Of a DNA stretch of 64,000 bases, positions 43,462 to 53,451 are shown piece by piece. Each line of letters starts with the position of its first letter. Position 1 is the stretch's first letter. A program made the position numbers and the translations under genes. The stretch comes from Chryseobacterium indoltheticum. GTDB lineage: Bacteria > Bacteroidota > Bacteroidia > Flavobacteriales > Weeksellaceae. Under the pieces are notes generated by a model. That model was not told the origin of the DNA and searched no databases. It saw only the letters and a list, made by a program, of their open reading frames with translations. The DNA lies in contig NZ_CP033929.1 in the NCBI RefSeq assembly GCF_003815915.1, forward strand, positions 496,001-560,000, given 5' to 3'.

Positions 43462-44223
43462 TTACAGCTTACTGTTCAATACTTTAATGTCTTTTCTTAA
43501 TTCCTGTATTATTTGGTGAAGATCGACTTCATTTGAGTAACCAAGATTATAATCTTTGGGCAAAATTCCGTTAATATACTTCCATATTTCTAAGATATTT
43601 TCGGAAGCAATATCATAAGGTTCATAAAAAGAATTGTCGGCAGAAACGGTAATTGTATTTCCTTTTTTCTCAACAAAGGTTTTAAACGTAATGCCTTCTA
43701 GTGTAACAAATATATATTTATTTCCTTTTTTTAGATCCTCAAGTTTTTCCACATATTCACCTATAACTTTAGTTTTATCAACAAAAGGCGGCATCGAATC
43801 TCCGTCAGCCACAAACGCTCTATATTTACCATGCCCTAAGAAAGGCAGCGACATCCGAGAAAGACCTTCAATATATTCTGGATCACTAAAGCCTTTTAAA
43901 TAGCCCATTGAAGCTGTTTGAGTTACAATTTCGATATAATTATTTCCTTGTTGATCGACAATGATCGGCAAGATAATTCTGTTATTTGGAAGATTAATCA
44001 TTTCTTCTAACGGGTACTTTCCAATGTCGACAGTGAGCAAAAGATCTATGCTGATGTTAAAATATTTTGACATTTTAATTAAAATATCCGGTCCAGGTTG
44101 AATTCTTCCGCTTTCGTATGCAGCATATGCCGAACGAGTAATAATTAATTTGGCGGCCAACTCTGCTTGACTAATTTTTTTCTTCCCTCTTAAAAGCCTG
44201 ATGTTATCTGCAAAAAATGACAT
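43462..44223 (-). CDS. XRE-family repressor with LexA/S24 self-cleavage domain
   Basis: I start at the ATG at 44223 (MSFFADNIRLL), since the longer frame enters the operators. Residues 5-65 are an XRE helix-turn-helix. The S24 domain has Ser143 in DGDSMPPF and Lys181 in GITFKTF. The expected cleavage segment is TASMGYLKG, so the usual Ala-Gly is Met106-Gly107; its distance to Ser143 (36) and from Ser to Lys (38) fit LexA. It diverges from dinB-dnaE and should repress both itself and the cassette until DNA damage. Confidence 0.9.
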   Translation of the reverse strand: MSFFADNIRLLRGKKKISQAELAAKLIITRSAYAAYESGRIQPGPDILIKMSKYFNISIDLLLTVDIGKYPLEEMINLPNNRIILPIIVDQQGNNYIEIVTQTASMGYLKGFSDPEYIEGLSRMSLPFLGHGKYRAFVADGDSMPPFVDKTKVIGEYVEKLEDLKKGNKYIFVTLEGITFKTFVEKKGNTITVSADNSFYEPYDIASENILEIWKYINGILPKDYNLGYSNEVDLHQIIQELRKDIKVLNSKL

Positions 44224-44224
44224 T

Positions 44225-44239
44225 GTTTCAATTTGTAAC
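44225..44239. promoter_or_regulatory. Operator 1 of the dinB-dnaE cassette
   Basis: GTTTCAATTTGTAAC is a palindrome of the form GTTnCAAnTTGnAAC, just upstream of the repressor start. Confidence 0.7.
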
Positions 44240-44257
44240 AACAAATATATAGATTTT

Positions 44258-44272
44258 GTTTCAAATTGTATC
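44258..44272. promoter_or_regulatory. Operator 2 of the dinB-dnaE cassette
   Basis: GTTTCAAATTGTATC matches operator 1 with one arm mismatch, 33 bases further on, about three helical turns. A third half-site, TTTTGTAAC, ends directly before the dinB start. Confidence 0.7.
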
Positions 44273-44284
44273 TAATTTTGTAAC

Positions 44285-45433
44285 GTGAACCGATCAATTG
44301 TACATATGGATTTGGATGCGTTTTTCGTATCGTGCGAAAGGCGTCAGAATAGGGAGCTCAAAGATATTCCGCTTATCATAGGCGGCGGCGACCGTGGAGT
44401 TGTTGCATCATGTTCTTATGAAGCAAGAAAGTTCGGCGTGCGTTCTGCAATGCCTATTCGGATGGCATTAAGGCTTTGCCCCGATGCGAAAGTCATTAAA
44501 GGAGATTACGAATTGTACTCTCAATTATCGCATACCGTTACAGAAATCATTCAGGAAAAGGTTCCGGTAATGGAAAAAGCAAGCATTGATGAATTTTATC
44601 TGGATCTTTCCGGGATGGATAAGTTTTTTGGATGTTTTCAGTGGACGCAGGAAATAGTTTCGGCGGTTACCAAAGAAACAGGGCTTCCTATAAGTTTTGC
44701 ATTATCAGGTAATAAAACAGTTTCGAAAATAGGAACGGGAGAATCGAAACCCGAAGGAAACCGCCACATTATAGAGTCGGAAGTAAGACCATTTCTAAAT
44801 CCATTATCGGTAAAAAAAATTCCGATGGTGGGTGATAAAACCTTTCAGCTACTTTCAAGAATAGGCATCCGCACTATTCATACTTTATCCGAAATGCCGG
44901 TTTTGGTTCTTCAGCAGATGATTGGGGCAAATGGTAAAGAGCTCTGGAAAAAAGCAAATGGCATTGATGAAAATCCGGTAATTCCTTATTCCGAAAAGAA
45001 GTCAATTTCTACAGAAAAAACGTTTGCTGTTGATACAATTGATGTTCATGAGCTCAAAAGAATTCTGAGCGGTATGGCAGAAAAGTTAGCTTATCAACTC
45101 AGACAGGAACAATGGCTTACTTCAACGGTTGTCGTGAAGATTCGGTACGCCAATTTCGATACGGAAACAAAACAGATGAGAATTGCCTATAATTCGGCAG
45201 ATCATACGTTATCAAGGGTTGCGCTGGAGCTTTTCAATAAATTATATACCCGTAGAATGAGAATCAGGCTCATTGGGTTGCGATTTACGGATCTCGTTCA
45301 TGGCAATCATCAAATGAACTTGTTTGAAGATACAGAAGAGCAAATGAGTCTGTATCAAACGATGGATTATCTGAAAAATCGATTTGGAGCCGATGCGGTA
45401 GGAAGAGCTGTCGGTTTTGATTTTGGTAAATAA
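44285..45433 (+). CDS. dinB: Y-family DNA polymerase IV
   Basis: This 382-residue translesion polymerase starts at GTG 44285. Metal ligands lie in HMDLDAFFVSCE and in SIDEFYLDLS; a little-finger domain follows. The motifs look intact, so it is an active polymerase rather than an ImuB-like accessory protein. It lies 16 bases before dnaE and shares its operators. Confidence 0.94.
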   Translation: MNRSIVHMDLDAFFVSCERRQNRELKDIPLIIGGGDRGVVASCSYEARKFGVRSAMPIRMALRLCPDAKVIKGDYELYSQLSHTVTEIIQEKVPVMEKASIDEFYLDLSGMDKFFGCFQWTQEIVSAVTKETGLPISFALSGNKTVSKIGTGESKPEGNRHIIESEVRPFLNPLSVKKIPMVGDKTFQLLSRIGIRTIHTLSEMPVLVLQQMIGANGKELWKKANGIDENPVIPYSEKKSISTEKTFAVDTIDVHELKRILSGMAEKLAYQLRQEQWLTSTVVVKIRYANFDTETKQMRIAYNSADHTLSRVALELFNKLYTRRMRIRLIGLRFTDLVHGNHQMNLFEDTEEQMSLYQTMDYLKNRFGADAVGRAVGFDFGK

Positions 45434-45449
45434 AATTAAACTTTTCATC

Positions 45450-48400
45450 ATGTTTTTAAATTGTCATTCTTTTCACAGCCTCCGTTATGGAACTTTAAAA
45501 ATTAAAGAATTGGTAGCACAAGCTAAATGCTCGGGAGCTAAGAATTTGGTTTTAACCGATATCAATACCGTTACAGCAATTTATGACTTCAAAAAAGAAT
45601 GCGAAAATGAAGGAATAAAGCCTCTTGCCGGTATGGAAATCAGAAAAGAAAATAGGCTTTTATACATTGCAATTGCCAAAGAATTTTCGGGGATTGGTGA
45701 GGTTAACAAAATGATTACTGCCCACAACTGCGATGGGGAAGTGCTTTCTGAAACGGCTCCGGGATTTAAAAAGGTATTTATTATTTATCCGATCGATAAT
45801 ATTCCGTCGATACTTAAAGAAAACGAATTTATAGGAATCCGGGAGGAAGATTTGAGCCTTTTGGTGCGTCCTGAATTTCATAAGCTGATTCCGAAAATGG
45901 TAATTCTTCATCCGATCACATTCAGTACAAAAAAAGAATATAACCTGCACAGAATTTTAAGGGCAATTGATAACAATACCATTCTGTCAAAACTTACCGA
46001 AGAAGATATTTGCCGAAAATCGGAATACTTTAAACCTGAAAAAGACATTATAAAATCATTTCAGCAATATCCCGAAATTATTAAAAATACAAAGAATATT
46101 CTTGATGAGTGTACTTTTGAATTTGATTATAAAGAACGTGGAAGCACCGAAAACAAAAACAAAAAATATTATAAAGAATCTCAGGAAGAAGATATAAAGC
46201 TTTTGACCAAATTGGCTTATGAAGGCTTTAAAAAAAGATATGGTGAAAACGAAACTGCCCGGATGAGAGTAGAAAAAGAGTTAAACGTTATTGAGGAACT
46301 CAAATTTTCTGCCTATTTTCTTATCACTTGGGACATCGTTCAGTACAGCAACAAAATGGGATTTATGCATGTAGGACGAGGAAGCGGGGCCAATAGTATT
46401 GTGAGCTACTGTTTGGGGATCACAGATATTTGCCCGTTGGAACTTGATCTCTATTTTGAACGGTTTTTAAATCTTAACCGTACTTCTCCACCCGATTTTG
46501 ATCTCGACTGGAGCTGGCAAAATCGCGATGCCATTCTTGAGTATGTTTTTAAACTTTACGGAAAGGATCACGTCGCTTTCTGTGGAACCAATGTTAAATT
46601 TAAGTATAAATCGATTTTCCGGGAAGTAGGAAAGGTGTTTGGTTTGCCTAAAGAAGAGCTAGACGATCTTTCCGGAAGTCCGATAGAAAATCACGACAGA
46701 AATTCTGTTGTAAAACTGGTTCATGAATACGGAAAATTGATGGAAAAATTTCCTAACCAGAGAAGTATGCACGCTTGTGGAATTTTGATTTCTGAAGAGC
46801 CTATTTATAACTATTCAGCACTCGAGATGCCGCCAAAAGGATTTCCTATCGTTCAGTTTGACATGAATGTAGCAGAAGATATAGGGCTTGAAAAATTTGA
46901 TATCCTTTCTCAAAGAGGGCTCGGAACTATTAATGATACGGTAAAGCTCATCAAAAAAACGAGAGGGATTGACGTTGATATTCGTGATGCCTCAATCTCG
47001 AAAGATGAAAAAATTTGCAATGAATATCTGTCTGTCGGCAAAACAATCGGCTGTTTTTACATAGAATCTCCTGCCATGCGAGGCTTGTTGAGAAGACTTA
47101 AATGTGATAATTATAAAATTCTGGTGGCTGCTTCCTCTATCATCAGACCGGGAGTTGCCCAAAGCGGTATGATGCGGGAATATATTTTCAGGCACAATCA
47201 CCCCAATCAGTTTGAATATTTCCATCCGGTATTTGAAGAAAATCTGAAAGAAACCTACGGAATCATGGTGTATCAGGAGGATGTAATTAAAATAGCACAG
47301 TATTTTGGCGGTCTTAGCCATGCCGATGGTGATATTCTGAGACGTGCCATGAGCGGAAAAGAAAGATCTATTCAAAAGCTGAATGAAGTAAAAGCCAATT
47401 TTTTTAAATCTTGTATGGAAGAACAAGGGCATTCTCATGAGCTTACTGCAGAAGCGTTCAGGCAAATAGAATCTTTTGCGGGATATTCTTTCTGTAAAGC
47501 GCACTCGGCTTCTTATGCGGTAGAAAGCTATCAAAGCTTATATTTAAAAGTGTATTATCCTTTAGAATTTATGGTTTCGGTGATCAATAATCAGGGTGGT
47601 TTTTACCGTACAGAGGTTTATATTCATGAAGCAAGAATGTCGGGAGCAATTGTGCAGAGTCCCTGTGTGAATACAAGTGAATTTCAAACAATTTTAAAAG
47701 GAAAAGAAATTTATCTGGGATTCATGGTTTTGCAGTCACTCGAGACGAAAATTGCCCAGATTATTTCTGAAGAACGGGAAAATAATGGAGACTATAAATC
47801 TTTGGAAGACTTTATCAGGCGTATTCCGATCGGTATTGAAACCATTCAGATTCTTATTTTCATTGGCGCTTTTAGATTTACAGGAAAACAGAAAAATGAA
47901 TTGCTGGTAGAAGCGAGATTGATGTTGATTAATTTTAAACCTGAAAACCGAAACTTAATGCTTATTGAAGAGCCCGTGCAGGATTACAAGCTTCCTGAGC
48001 TCAAAAGAGAATACTTTGAAGACGCCTTTGATGAATTGGAGATTATTGGATTTCCCGTTTCCTGCAGTCCGTTTGATTTGTTAGAAACAAAATACAGAGG
48101 TTCTGTATTTGTAAAAGATTTGTTGAAATTTCACAAAAGACAGGTAAAAATGTTGGCCTATCTTATTTCAAGAAAACATGTTCCCACCAAAAAAGGAGCG
48201 ATGTTTTTCGGAACGTGGATTGACGTCAACGGAGATTATTTCGATACCGCTCATTTTCCGGATAGTCTGAAAGAGTATGATTTTCAGGGCGGCGGATGTT
48301 ATCTTCTGTTGGGAACTGTGGAGGTAGATTATCATTTTCCGACGCTTACAATTCATAAAATGGCAAAAATGCCGATGATTCCTGACCCGCGTTACGCTTA

Positions 48401-48518
48401 TGACGAGCAGAAAAGGTATGATGCACATCGTCTGGTTCGCGAAGATGTAAGCATGACTTCAAGAAAGCCGTATCCACAAGCACATGAGATTGGTTTGCCA
48501 AGACAGAAATTTAGTTAA
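45450..48518 (+). CDS. dnaE: Error-prone DNA polymerase III alpha subunit (DnaE2-like)
   Basis: About 1022 residues from the ATG at 45450 (MFLNCHSFHSLRYGT); the frame opens 33 bases earlier. An N-terminal PHP domain (FHSLRYGTLKIKELV) precedes the C-family polymerase core (GRGSGANSIVSYCLG and PPDFDLDW with the catalytic Asp pair). It is shorter than replicative DnaE and paired with dinB under a self-cleaving repressor, the usual setting of damage-induced copies. Confidence 0.92.
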   Translation: MFLNCHSFHSLRYGTLKIKELVAQAKCSGAKNLVLTDINTVTAIYDFKKECENEGIKPLAGMEIRKENRLLYIAIAKEFSGIGEVNKMITAHNCDGEVLSETAPGFKKVFIIYPIDNIPSILKENEFIGIREEDLSLLVRPEFHKLIPKMVILHPITFSTKKEYNLHRILRAIDNNTILSKLTEEDICRKSEYFKPEKDIIKSFQQYPEIIKNTKNILDECTFEFDYKERGSTENKNKKYYKESQEEDIKLLTKLAYEGFKKRYGENETARMRVEKELNVIEELKFSAYFLITWDIVQYSNKMGFMHVGRGSGANSIVSYCLGITDICPLELDLYFERFLNLNRTSPPDFDLDWSWQNRDAILEYVFKLYGKDHVAFCGTNVKFKYKSIFREVGKVFGLPKEELDDLSGSPIENHDRNSVVKLVHEYGKLMEKFPNQRSMHACGILISEEPIYNYSALEMPPKGFPIVQFDMNVAEDIGLEKFDILSQRGLGTINDTVKLIKKTRGIDVDIRDASISKDEKICNEYLSVGKTIGCFYIESPAMRGLLRRLKCDNYKILVAASSIIRPGVAQSGMMREYIFRHNHPNQFEYFHPVFEENLKETYGIMVYQEDVIKIAQYFGGLSHADGDILRRAMSGKERSIQKLNEVKANFFKSCMEEQGHSHELTAEAFRQIESFAGYSFCKAHSASYAVESYQSLYLKVYYPLEFMVSVINNQGGFYRTEVYIHEARMSGAIVQSPCVNTSEFQTILKGKEIYLGFMVLQSLETKIAQIISEERENNGDYKSLEDFIRRIPIGIETIQILIFIGAFRFTGKQKNELLVEARLMLINFKPENRNLMLIEEPVQDYKLPELKREYFEDAFDELEIIGFPVSCSPFDLLETKYRGSVFVKDLLKFHKRQVKMLAYLISRKHVPTKKGAMFFGTWIDVNGDYFDTAHFPDSLKEYDFQGGGCYLLLGTVEVDYHFPTLTIHKMAKMPMIPDPRYAYDEQKRYDAHRLVREDVSMTSRKPYPQAHEIGLPRQKFS

Positions 48519-49133
48519 TTACTTCTTTTTCTCATACTTCCAGTTTCTGCCTTTTCCTTCTGATATCCATTCCATGGCTTGTTCCATTCGCTTGTTTCTG
48601 GTTGTTTCAGTTTTTGCGTCAATAATCCAATTGATATATTCTTTTCTGAACGAAGGTGATGCTTTTTCAAAAATATCTAAAGCTTTTTTGTTTTCTTTTA
48701 ATGCTTTTTGAAAATAATCAGGAATTGCAATTTCGGTTTTAGAAGGAGCTGCTTTTTTCAATGTAACGCCCATGTCGGTTAATTCCATTGCCTCAAGAAT
48801 AATTTTCTTAAGCTGAGGTTTCGTAGGAAGATCTTCGAGTTTGGTGATTTTTCCTAAGCTGAACATGTTGGTTTTCTCTACGTCCGTTTCAAGATTTTTT
48901 ATCGTCTGCATTTCACCGTGCAGCCAAAATCCCATGCTGCAATATTGTTTAAATGAAACCATTGAACAAAGAATTTTTCCTTTGTACATAAACGTCGGAA
49001 ATTTCCATTTGATCGTTTCTTCTGCAGCGGGGCAACATTCGTGAACAATATCTCGAATGTAATTTAAAATTGGCTTGGCAAAATCAGCTGATTTCTCAAT
49101 ATATTCATCAACCAAAGGATTATATTTTATCAT
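48519..49133 (-). CDS. DUF1801/YdeI-family protein
   Basis: A 204-residue protein with an N-terminal DUF1801 fold (IVHECCPAAEETIKWKFPTF) and the C-terminal YdeI/OmpD-associated segment (SPSFRKEYINWIIDAKTETT). Cytoplasmic; role poorly known, possibly in envelope stress. It converges with dnaE without a gap. Confidence 0.85.
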   Translation of the reverse strand: MIKYNPLVDEYIEKSADFAKPILNYIRDIVHECCPAAEETIKWKFPTFMYKGKILCSMVSFKQYCSMGFWLHGEMQTIKNLETDVEKTNMFSLGKITKLEDLPTKPQLKKIILEAMELTDMGVTLKKAAPSKTEIAIPDYFQKALKENKKALDIFEKASPSFRKEYINWIIDAKTETTRNKRMEQAMEWISEGKGRNWKYEKKK

Positions 49134-49285
49134 AATTCAATTTAAAAATGAAATTTTAAAGATTTAGTTTAAGAAATCTGAGTTAGTATCAAGCTAAATA
49201 AAAATCTTTGACATTTCTTTAATTTTATCAACTTAATTGATCGGTTAAAAAAAAATATTTTCAACCTCAATCTTAGTCTCAACCT

Positions 49286-50419
49286 TTAAGCAAAATGCTT
49301 AACCGTTTCATTCACCAAAAATTTTACCTGATCTGGTCTTCCTCGGTCGGTTTTTGGTAAATTGTTGTAGCTTCCGGTTCTTACAATCACCATTTTATGT
49401 TCCGGAATCATAATGATATATTGACCTTGAAGACCCAGGAAATAATAATGTTTAATAGGATTGTCATTATTAATCCAGAAACCCATGCCGTAGATCTCAT
49501 CAGACTTTTCGGTGGGCGTTCTCATCTGTTCGATAAAATCTAAATTCAGGATTTGTTGATCACCAACTTTTCCATCGTCTAAAAATAATTGTCCAAGTTT
49601 TGCAAAATCCCTTGAATTGGAGTGAATACAGCAATATGTTTTTTCCATTTCGCTTTCATCAACGCTCCAATCTGCGTTTTGTTCCATTCCCAACGGAATC
49701 CAGAATTTTTCAGATAAATAACTTGATAAAGATTGGTTAACGGCTTTTTTTACGGCAAATCCTAAAAGTTGGGTAGAGCCGCTTTGGTATTCAAATCTTT
49801 CACCCGGTTTTCCCTTAAATCTTCTTGAAAAAGTTGCTTTTATCAAGCTTCTTCCGTAATACGCTCGAGCGTTTGGAAGAAAAGGATTTTTGTAATTTTC
49901 ATCCCAATTTAAACCAGATTCCATCTGAGCCAGATGTTTTAAAGTTAAATCTTTACCGAAAGGTTTATTTTTAAATTCATCATAAAATTCAGAAAATTTT
50001 TGGTCAACATTATTAATTTTTCCTTCTTCCAAAGCTTTTCCAAAAAGCATAACCGTTACTGCTTTTGCCATAGAAAAAGAATTGGTTTTTGAAAGCTCGT
50101 TATAACCGTTCCAATATTGTTCGTGCAATAATTTCCCGTCTTTTATCACCAAAAATGATGCGGTATTCGATTGAGTTAAATTATCGACTATATTTTTAGG
50201 TAAATCTTTTTTGTTGTAATCAGGATGTTCATCCCACAGAACAGGATTCGTTGTATGAATGATATTGCTGGTGAAAAATTTGCCGTCATCAATATTGGCG
50301 CTTGATTTTCCACGAAGATAGGTTTTAGAAATTCCGCTGAAGAGATAAGCATATCCGAAAATATAGAATAAAATCGCTACCGTAATTAGAAACAGGGAAA
50401 TGTAAAAAAGAATAATCAT
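49286..50419 (-). CDS. Serine hydrolase, class C beta-lactamase fold
   Basis: This 377-residue protein has an N-terminal membrane anchor (residues 1-25). The SxxK motif is SMAK in NSFSMAKAV, and the Tyr motif is YQS in FEYQSGSTQL. It could be a D-Ala-D-Ala peptidase, esterase or related periplasmic hydrolase. It diverges from the M48 gene. Confidence 0.9.
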   Translation of the reverse strand: MIILFYISLFLITVAILFYIFGYAYLFSGISKTYLRGKSSANIDDGKFFTSNIIHTTNPVLWDEHPDYNKKDLPKNIVDNLTQSNTASFLVIKDGKLLHEQYWNGYNELSKTNSFSMAKAVTVMLFGKALEEGKINNVDQKFSEFYDEFKNKPFGKDLTLKHLAQMESGLNWDENYKNPFLPNARAYYGRSLIKATFSRRFKGKPGERFEYQSGSTQLLGFAVKKAVNQSLSSYLSEKFWIPLGMEQNADWSVDESEMEKTYCCIHSNSRDFAKLGQLFLDDGKVGDQQILNLDFIEQMRTPTEKSDEIYGMGFWINNDNPIKHYYFLGLQGQYIIMIPEHKMVIVRTGSYNNLPKTDRGRPDQVKFLVNETVKHFA

Positions 50420-50505
50420 AAGAATTTGGTCTTAAACAAATTTAGAATAATTTTAAAAAGAAAATTATAAATGTACTGTCAAATGAATTATTTTTGTTTT
50501 AATTG

Positions 50506-51816
50506 ATGAAAAATATGATTAAAATTTATATCACTTTATTGTTGTTTTTGTTTTCTACAAATGTTTTTGCACAGGTTCACAAACCTATTGATACAGCAGA
50601 TTATCTGAAAAGAAAAGACTTTTTGAAAAAATTTTCAACGAGTAATGAACTTTTAATTAAAGATCTTAAAGCTAAATATTCAGGTAAAACAGAAAAGGAA
50701 TTATCTAAAATTTATAAAGAATTTGGAGAAGATTTTGAAAAGCAGGTTGCCAATAAAGATTTTATCTTCACTTCAATATTTGATGAAAAGGCAAAAAACC
50801 TGATTGATAACCTCCGAAAAAACAATCCGAAAATACCGAAAGACCTTAAAATACTGATTGCAAAAGACAACACGCCTAATGCTTTTTGCCTTGCAGACGG
50901 AACTTTTGTAATCAATATGGGGCTTTTTAATTGGCTGGATAATGATGATCAGATCGCAGCTATTATTTCCCATGAGTTGGGGCATAATATAGAGCGGCAT
51001 TCTCTGAAAATTTTTCTTGATATTATTGAACAAGATCAGCTGGATAAAATTACGGTACAAAACATAAAATCTTCTGCGGAAAACAAAAATAAGAAGGCAT
51101 TTGATATTCTTAAAAACAGAGTTTATAAAAAAGGGGCGGAAAGAAGAAATAACGAAATGCAGGCAGATTCTTTAGGATATACAATTTTTAAAAACAGCGA
51201 TTTTACGAAAACTGAATATGTCAACGCATTGCAAAAGTTGAAAGATTTTGATACAATTTCACCCAGAAAGCTGAAGATGGAAACTTATAAAAAGTATTTT
51301 AATCTTCCCAAGCAGGCTTTTCAAGAAAAATGGATGAAAAAAGAAGATTTTTCTCTATACAATTACAATCATTATAAAGAAAAGCTAAACAAAGATTCTT
51401 TATCTTCTCATCCGGAAATGACTCTCCGAATACAAAAGCTGAAACAAACATTCCCCGAACTAAAAGCAGATTTGCAATCCCAAAAACCTACAGAAGATTT
51501 TCTTTTAACAGAAAAAACTGCAAGGATGGAAATCCTCCCCAATTTTTATCATTCTGAAGATTACGGATTGGGTATTTATGCTTCTTTGCAGTTTTTACAG
51601 GATAATGAAGAAGAACAGCATTATAGAAAATGGCTCGGAAAATGTTTTGCTAAAATCTATGAAGCAAGGAAAAGCTATAATTTAAACCGATATTTGGATC
51701 GGGTTGAGCCCAAAGATCAAAGTGAAAGTTACCGACAATTTTTAAGCTTTATGTGGAATTTGAGTTTAGAAGAAATTAAAAATATTGCAGAATATTATAA
51801 TACAAAAGAATCCTGA
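50506..51816 (+). CDS. Exported M48-family metallopeptidase
   Basis: I start at the ATG at 50506, after an in-frame TTG. A signal peptide (to VFAQ) is followed by a M48 zinc domain, HELGHNIERH at about residue 160, with a downstream Glu in EMQADSLGY. The C-terminal half is helical and lacks TPR signatures that I can place. It is probably a periplasmic or outer-membrane quality-control protease of the BepA/LoiP type. Confidence 0.9.
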   Translation: MKNMIKIYITLLLFLFSTNVFAQVHKPIDTADYLKRKDFLKKFSTSNELLIKDLKAKYSGKTEKELSKIYKEFGEDFEKQVANKDFIFTSIFDEKAKNLIDNLRKNNPKIPKDLKILIAKDNTPNAFCLADGTFVINMGLFNWLDNDDQIAAIISHELGHNIERHSLKIFLDIIEQDQLDKITVQNIKSSAENKNKKAFDILKNRVYKKGAERRNNEMQADSLGYTIFKNSDFTKTEYVNALQKLKDFDTISPRKLKMETYKKYFNLPKQAFQEKWMKKEDFSLYNYNHYKEKLNKDSLSSHPEMTLRIQKLKQTFPELKADLQSQKPTEDFLLTEKTARMEILPNFYHSEDYGLGIYASLQFLQDNEEEQHYRKWLGKCFAKIYEARKSYNLNRYLDRVEPKDQSESYRQFLSFMWNLSLEEIKNIAEYYNTKES

Positions 51817-51841
51817 TGCGGAATAGAACAGGATTTCTTTT
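51809..51841 (+). terminator. Terminator of the M48 gene
   Basis: AATCCTG and CAGGATT pair around the stop codon, followed by TCTTTTT. Confidence 0.65.
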
Positions 51842-53364
51842 TAGTAATTAAGTCTTTCGAGGCGAATTTTATTAAACTTTTCTTTTTGATTGTATTCCTG
51901 CAGAAGAATATATCCTTCTTTCCCGACGTATGGTATCACGGCGTAAGAATCTTTCTCCGAAATAGGAACGATTTCTTGCTTGAAATTTCCGTTGATAAGT
52001 GTGTTTATAAATAGTTTCCAGCTTTTCTGTTTCGTTTCTTTATCTTTTTGATAATCCCTGAAAAAGAAGACAACATCATTGCCGTCATTGAGATATTGAG
52101 AAAACAAATAATCGCTTGTGGACAAAGATTTTTCCTTGTCAAAGATTTTTGCACCTTTTACTTTAAAATCTTTATCGGTAAATACATAAACTAAATCTGT
52201 CGTTTTACCGGCACCGGTGTTAAAATCTAACTTATATTTTTCCAGAAGAATTCCTACACTGCCGTCTTTCAGGAAAAAAACGTCTCGCGGCTGAAGATGA
52301 TAACTCTTTTCAACATATCCTAATTTATCTATTTTTGGAATGTATGATGATAAATCTGGTATGTAATTTATCTTTTTTGTGTCGATCTCAAATGTATTTT
52401 TATCAATAATTAGTCTCGCAAAGCCTACACCCAATTTATTTTCATAATTACGGCCGAGAATTACTATTTTGTCGTCAAAAGTTTTGTCGTTATCCAAGTT
52501 TCTTGTGACAGAAGAAAAACTTGTAATATTATCCAAAGTATCGTCGGAAAGTCCTGTAATGGCTTTTGCAGCAATTTCTTTTCCTGTTTGCATGTCTAAA
52601 ACAAGAAGGCTGAATGATTTTGTGTCCGAATTTTTTTTCTCAAGAATAAAATAAATATATTTTTCATTTTTGTCTATAAGATTGATTTTTTCGCTGTTTT
52701 TCTTATCGCCGCTTGTATTGTATTTGTATCTCCAGATTTCATTTTTATTGTTATCAAATTTAATCAGGGCGTTGTTGCTTACATATTTGCCGTAATCGTT
52801 GAATTCAAGAGCAAGAAATCCGCCTTCCTTGATTTCAAAAACGGTAGAATAATAGTTGTAGCCTTTTTCTTTTTTTTCTTCTTTGTTTTCCTTTCTGGCT
52901 TCTTTCCAGTTTTTTGGTTGATTAATCTCTTTAAAAACGCCATTATCATAATCATAATAGGTTTTTTGCTGAATTGTATTTGTTGCGAGATCAATTTCCA
53001 TAGAACGTGGAGTGAAAAGCTCCTTCATTTTTACCATAGAATAGTCTAAAGAACTCGGGCGCAAAATGACTTTTTTTCGAAAATCAATATAACCTAGATA
53101 TCCTCCTGCCGTCACATCGCCTTCAAATTCTTTATTCGCAATAGGGTTGAGGTTTTTATCTAAAATTACATATTCGAATTTTTTTGAATGATCTCCCAAT
53201 TTCCCGTAAGAATATAAAGAAACATATCCGTAAAGATTATCCTTCTCATCAAACAAAGCATTCATTCCTAAATGCTCGCCGGAAGCCAATGAAGCCAAAT
53301 CCTGAGTTTGAGAATAATATAAAGTCTGTATTAAGCCAAAGGTCAGCAATAAAATTTTTTTCAT
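51841..53364 (-). CDS. Exported protein of unknown function
   Basis: This 507-residue protein has a signal peptide (to LYYSQ). The sequence consists of many beta strands with repeated KFDNNKNEIWRY- and VLDKNLNPIA-like segments, suggesting a beta-propeller. I recognise no catalytic motif. It converges with the M48 gene. Confidence 0.72.
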   Translation of the reverse strand: MKKILLLTFGLIQTLYYSQTQDLASLASGEHLGMNALFDEKDNLYGYVSLYSYGKLGDHSKKFEYVILDKNLNPIANKEFEGDVTAGGYLGYIDFRKKVILRPSSLDYSMVKMKELFTPRSMEIDLATNTIQQKTYYDYDNGVFKEINQPKNWKEARKENKEEKKEKGYNYYSTVFEIKEGGFLALEFNDYGKYVSNNALIKFDNNKNEIWRYKYNTSGDKKNSEKINLIDKNEKYIYFILEKKNSDTKSFSLLVLDMQTGKEIAAKAITGLSDDTLDNITSFSSVTRNLDNDKTFDDKIVILGRNYENKLGVGFARLIIDKNTFEIDTKKINYIPDLSSYIPKIDKLGYVEKSYHLQPRDVFFLKDGSVGILLEKYKLDFNTGAGKTTDLVYVFTDKDFKVKGAKIFDKEKSLSTSDYLFSQYLNDGNDVVFFFRDYQKDKETKQKSWKLFINTLINGNFKQEIVPISEKDSYAVIPYVGKEGYILLQEYNQKEKFNKIRLERLNY

Positions 53365-53410
53365 GATTAAATTTTCTCAAAAATAGAAAAAATTTTATCT
53401 GATTATAAAA

Positions 53411-53451
53411 AAAATCACAAAGCCCTGAATATTTTTCAAGGCTTTGTGATT
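53411..53451 (-). terminator. glyS terminator
   Basis: AATCACAAAGCC is perfectly complementary to GGCTTTGTGATT (12 base pairs); the T run is on the minus strand. The stem includes the glyS stop codon. Confidence 0.9.

Noticed and set aside
43462-44223. The S24 repressor as controller of the shared effector promoter
   Set aside because: Its likely operators (GTTnCAAnTTGnAAC) do not resemble the ACGTCAAGTTTTGTCG element, so adjacency alone is not enough.
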